Source: Nostoc flagelliforme FACHB-838 (GTDB taxonomy: Bacteria > Cyanobacteriota > Cyanobacteriia > Cyanobacteriales > Nostocaceae). Taken from it: DNA of 64,000 nt. Below are positions 63,746-64,000 of this stretch, piece by piece; position 1 is the first letter of the stretch, and each line of letters opens with the position of its first letter. Both the position numbers and the translations under genes were made by a program. The stretch spans positions 19,021 through 83,020 of the forward strand of contig NZ_JACJSI010000028.1 in assembly GCF_014698065.1 (NCBI RefSeq), in the 5' to 3' direction. Under the pieces are notes generated by a model, which was not told where the DNA came from, made no database searches, and saw only the letters and a program-made list of their open reading frames with translations.

Positions 63746-63907
63746 ATGGAAATAAACTTACAATTCCCAGGTATTAATTTAATTAGCTTGAAAGAGGCAC
63801 CGATTCATATTTATAGCCAAATTCAGCCTCATGGTGTCCTGTTAGTCTTGGAGGAGCCGGAGTTAAAAATATTACAAGTTAGCACTAAGAGGCTATTTAT
63901 AAAGTAA
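63746..63907 (+). pseudogene. N-terminal stub of a phytochrome-type (PAS-2) sensor
   Basis: A strong ribosome site (AGAGGAGG) precedes an ATG whose frame reads APIHIYSQIQPHGVLLVLEE and PELKILQVST, the classic beginning of bacteriophytochrome or PAS-2 multi-sensor kinases. After about 46 residues the similarity stops and the frame ends at TAA 63905-63907, for 53 residues in total. The sequence beyond has no matching frame as far as the window shows. A deletion or rearrangement appears to have removed the rest of the gene. Confidence 0.6.
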
Positions 63908-64000
63908 ATCTAAAGAGGAAATAATCAAGTAGAAAACTAGCTGTAAGATACAAGCAAATAGTATATATACTGAAGAAGAATGTCTTGTAAACGGTATCCT
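63908..64000. other. Non-coding tail of the window
   Basis: No frame or structure of note, and stop codons occur in all three forward frames. It is probably the remainder of the event that truncated the phytochrome-like gene. Confidence 0.3.

Overview
The window looks like the chromosome of a filamentous, heterocyst-type cyanobacterium of the Nostoc/Anabaena group. The palindrome GCGATCGC and its core are scattered throughout. Intergenic spaces hold the G-rich, heptameric and palindromic short repeats typical of Nostoc. Most recognisable proteins (XisH/XisI, DapL, type II NADH dehydrogenase, PEP synthase, antiporter with a universal-stress domain) are of cyanobacterial type. I see no tRNA, rRNA, CRISPR array or complete transposase gene.

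Layout. 0-11 kb: the end of a sensor kinase with its NarL-type regulator, an M28 peptidase beside an unknown tandem-domain protein and its truncated copy, a SafE-like membrane protein with a secreted partner, galE, an internally deleted DUF218 protein, an ABC exporter and an O-methyltransferase. 11-17 kb: a phosphoribulokinase paralogue, a gene broken by a small mobile element, radC, an SDR enzyme and a lipase-like hydrolase. 17-27 kb: a redox cluster consisting of a divergent RoxA-like di-heme cytochrome facing a five-gene operon (OYE-type flavoenzyme, two paralogous di-heme cytochromes, a membrane protein with a catalase-like domain, and a GMC oxidoreductase). 27-41 kb: FAD dehydrogenase, SNF2 helicase, acetyltransferase, pnp, an OvoA-like sulfoxide synthase with a DUF427 protein, an MscS gene with two in-frame stops, and ilvC. 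42-44 kb: an adenine methyltransferase and a restriction-like endonuclease whose 3' end is cut by a repeat. 44-51 kb: DUF4349 lipoprotein, NDH-2, dapL, then an AT-rich ATPase plus TOPRIM-like pair that resembles an OLD/PARIS-type defence module. 51-64 kb: a cation/proton antiporter preceded by a clear fluoride (crcB) riboswitch, an HtpX-like protease, several small hypotheticals, PEP synthase, xisH-xisI, a GT39 mannosyltransferase-like protein, and a 53-codon stub of a phytochrome-like protein.

The strongest leads are four. The first is the fluoride riboswitch in front of an antiporter fused to a universal-stress domain. The second is the RoxA/OYE/GMC/catalase-like cluster, which looks like an uncharacterised oxidative pathway for a hydrophobic, possibly isoprenoid, substrate. 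The third is the two-gene ATPase/TOPRIM module. The fourth is a 185-bp mobile element with near-perfect terminal repeats and a 4-bp target duplication; its precise removal restores a reading frame. Several other genes show substitution-type decay (in-frame stops with the frame intact on both sides), and three genes carry intergenic-type sequence inside their coding frames.
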